The notes beneath the pieces are model-generated. The model was not told where the DNA came from and made no database searches. It was given only the letters and a program-made list of their open reading frames with translations. Shown piece by piece: positions 63,888 to 64,000 of a DNA stretch of 64,000 nucleotides; the stretch's first letter is position 1, and every line of letters starts with the position of its first letter. The translations under genes were made by a program, and so were the position numbers. Source of the DNA: Natrinema salaciae (GTDB lineage Archaea > Halobacteriota > Halobacteria > Halobacteriales > Natrialbaceae); contig NZ_FOFD01000001.1 of assembly GCF_900110865.1 (NCBI RefSeq), forward strand, positions 1,040,702 through 1,104,701, in the 5' to 3' direction.

Positions 63888-64000
63888 AATGTGTGGCTTG
63901 GCCAGTTAGTGCTCGCGGACTCAACACCTCGTTGCCTTGGTGCGTACATCCCGAGTCTATCGAACTCGTCTTCTACGAGTGGCCTCAGTGGTATCTCTTT
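63888..64000 (-). rRNA. rrl: 23S ribosomal RNA, 3' end only
   Basis: The minus strand reads CGGGATGTACGCACCAAGGC, AACGAGGTGTTGAGTCCGCG, AGCACTAACTGGCCAAGCC, the conserved 3' end of haloarchaeal 23S rRNA. The gene enters from the right edge. The exact 3' end is uncertain by several bases. About 126 nt of spacer separates it from the 5S gene. Confidence 0.9.

Noticed and set aside
1..64000. CRISPR arrays, cas genes and a replication origin
   Set aside because: No regularly spaced direct repeats, no Cas motifs and no Orc1/Cdc6 gene with flanking origin repeats were seen.

Overview
The window is chromosomal DNA from a halophilic archaeon of the class Halobacteria, most like the Natrinema/Haloterrigena group. 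The evidence is high GC with strong G/C third positions, very acidic proteins, Tat signal peptides, and ATGA/GTGA/TGATG gene junctions. An intron-containing tRNA-Trp, CofD, a CDP-alcohol archaeal lipid enzyme, HalOD1/bat-type regulators and a haloarchaeal 5S/23S rRNA end agree with this. The genus is an inference.

1-8037 is accessory DNA ending at the 3' end of tRNA-Trp (8038-8212, minus), a typical integration site. Its left part (1-3.9 kb) is AT-richer. It holds a cut-off CDS, a YdjM-like membrane protein, small membrane peptides, an unrecognised 215-aa protein and a PIN-like protein. Two related palindromic cassettes (about 1.22-1.29 and 3.77-3.85 kb) lie in opposite orientation around the last three of these genes. 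The right part (3996-7978) is one tightly coupled seven-gene operon: zinc-ribbon protein, small protein, D12-class adenine methyltransferase, zinc-knuckle peptide, an EIK-motif possible nuclease, DUF488 and a winged-helix proviral protein. The integrase and the other attachment site are not in the window.

8.2-63 kb is mostly core genome. 8.2-25 kb carries a DUF5794 membrane protein, guaB, an acyl-CoA synthetase, a sodium:solute symporter operon, a cytidylate-kinase-like protein with a defective Walker A, a cupin, a Tat lipoprotein, a YcaO protein, a CPA2 antiporter, a TetR-MATE pair with a palindromic operator, and small conserved proteins. 25-38 kb carries Hsp20, a DHH phosphoesterase, a thiolase plus an HMG-CoA-synthase-like/OB-fold fusion, a J-domain zinc protein overlapping a TIR protein, tpiA, an MBF1-like regulator and the hisC/adenylate-kinase-like/CDP-alcohol transferase operon. 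37-50 kb carries an ATP-dependent DNA ligase, a GCS-like ligase, two divergent FAD oxidoreductase paralogues with a SnoaL-like protein, cofD with a Dus-like protein, a secreted EEP-fold protein, a CitG-like/DUF447 pair and rps17E. 50-63 kb carries asd, a bat-type regulator, HalOD1, UspA, a 2-hydroxyacid dehydrogenase, a geranylgeranyl-reductase-like flavoprotein, and a heme-copper oxidase cluster (coxC; coxA and coxB divergent) with a manganese catalase inside it.

The right end is the 3' end of an rRNA operon on the minus strand: 23S end, spacer, 5S, then a strong hairpin. No tRNA-Cys follows the 5S. A DUF7344-type gene with one in-frame stop lies just beyond. Nothing in the window is clearly a complete, undescribed system. 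The best leads are the palindrome-flanked module with its PIN-like protein, the methyltransferase/EIK-protein operon at tRNA-Trp, and the J-domain/TIR zinc-protein pair.
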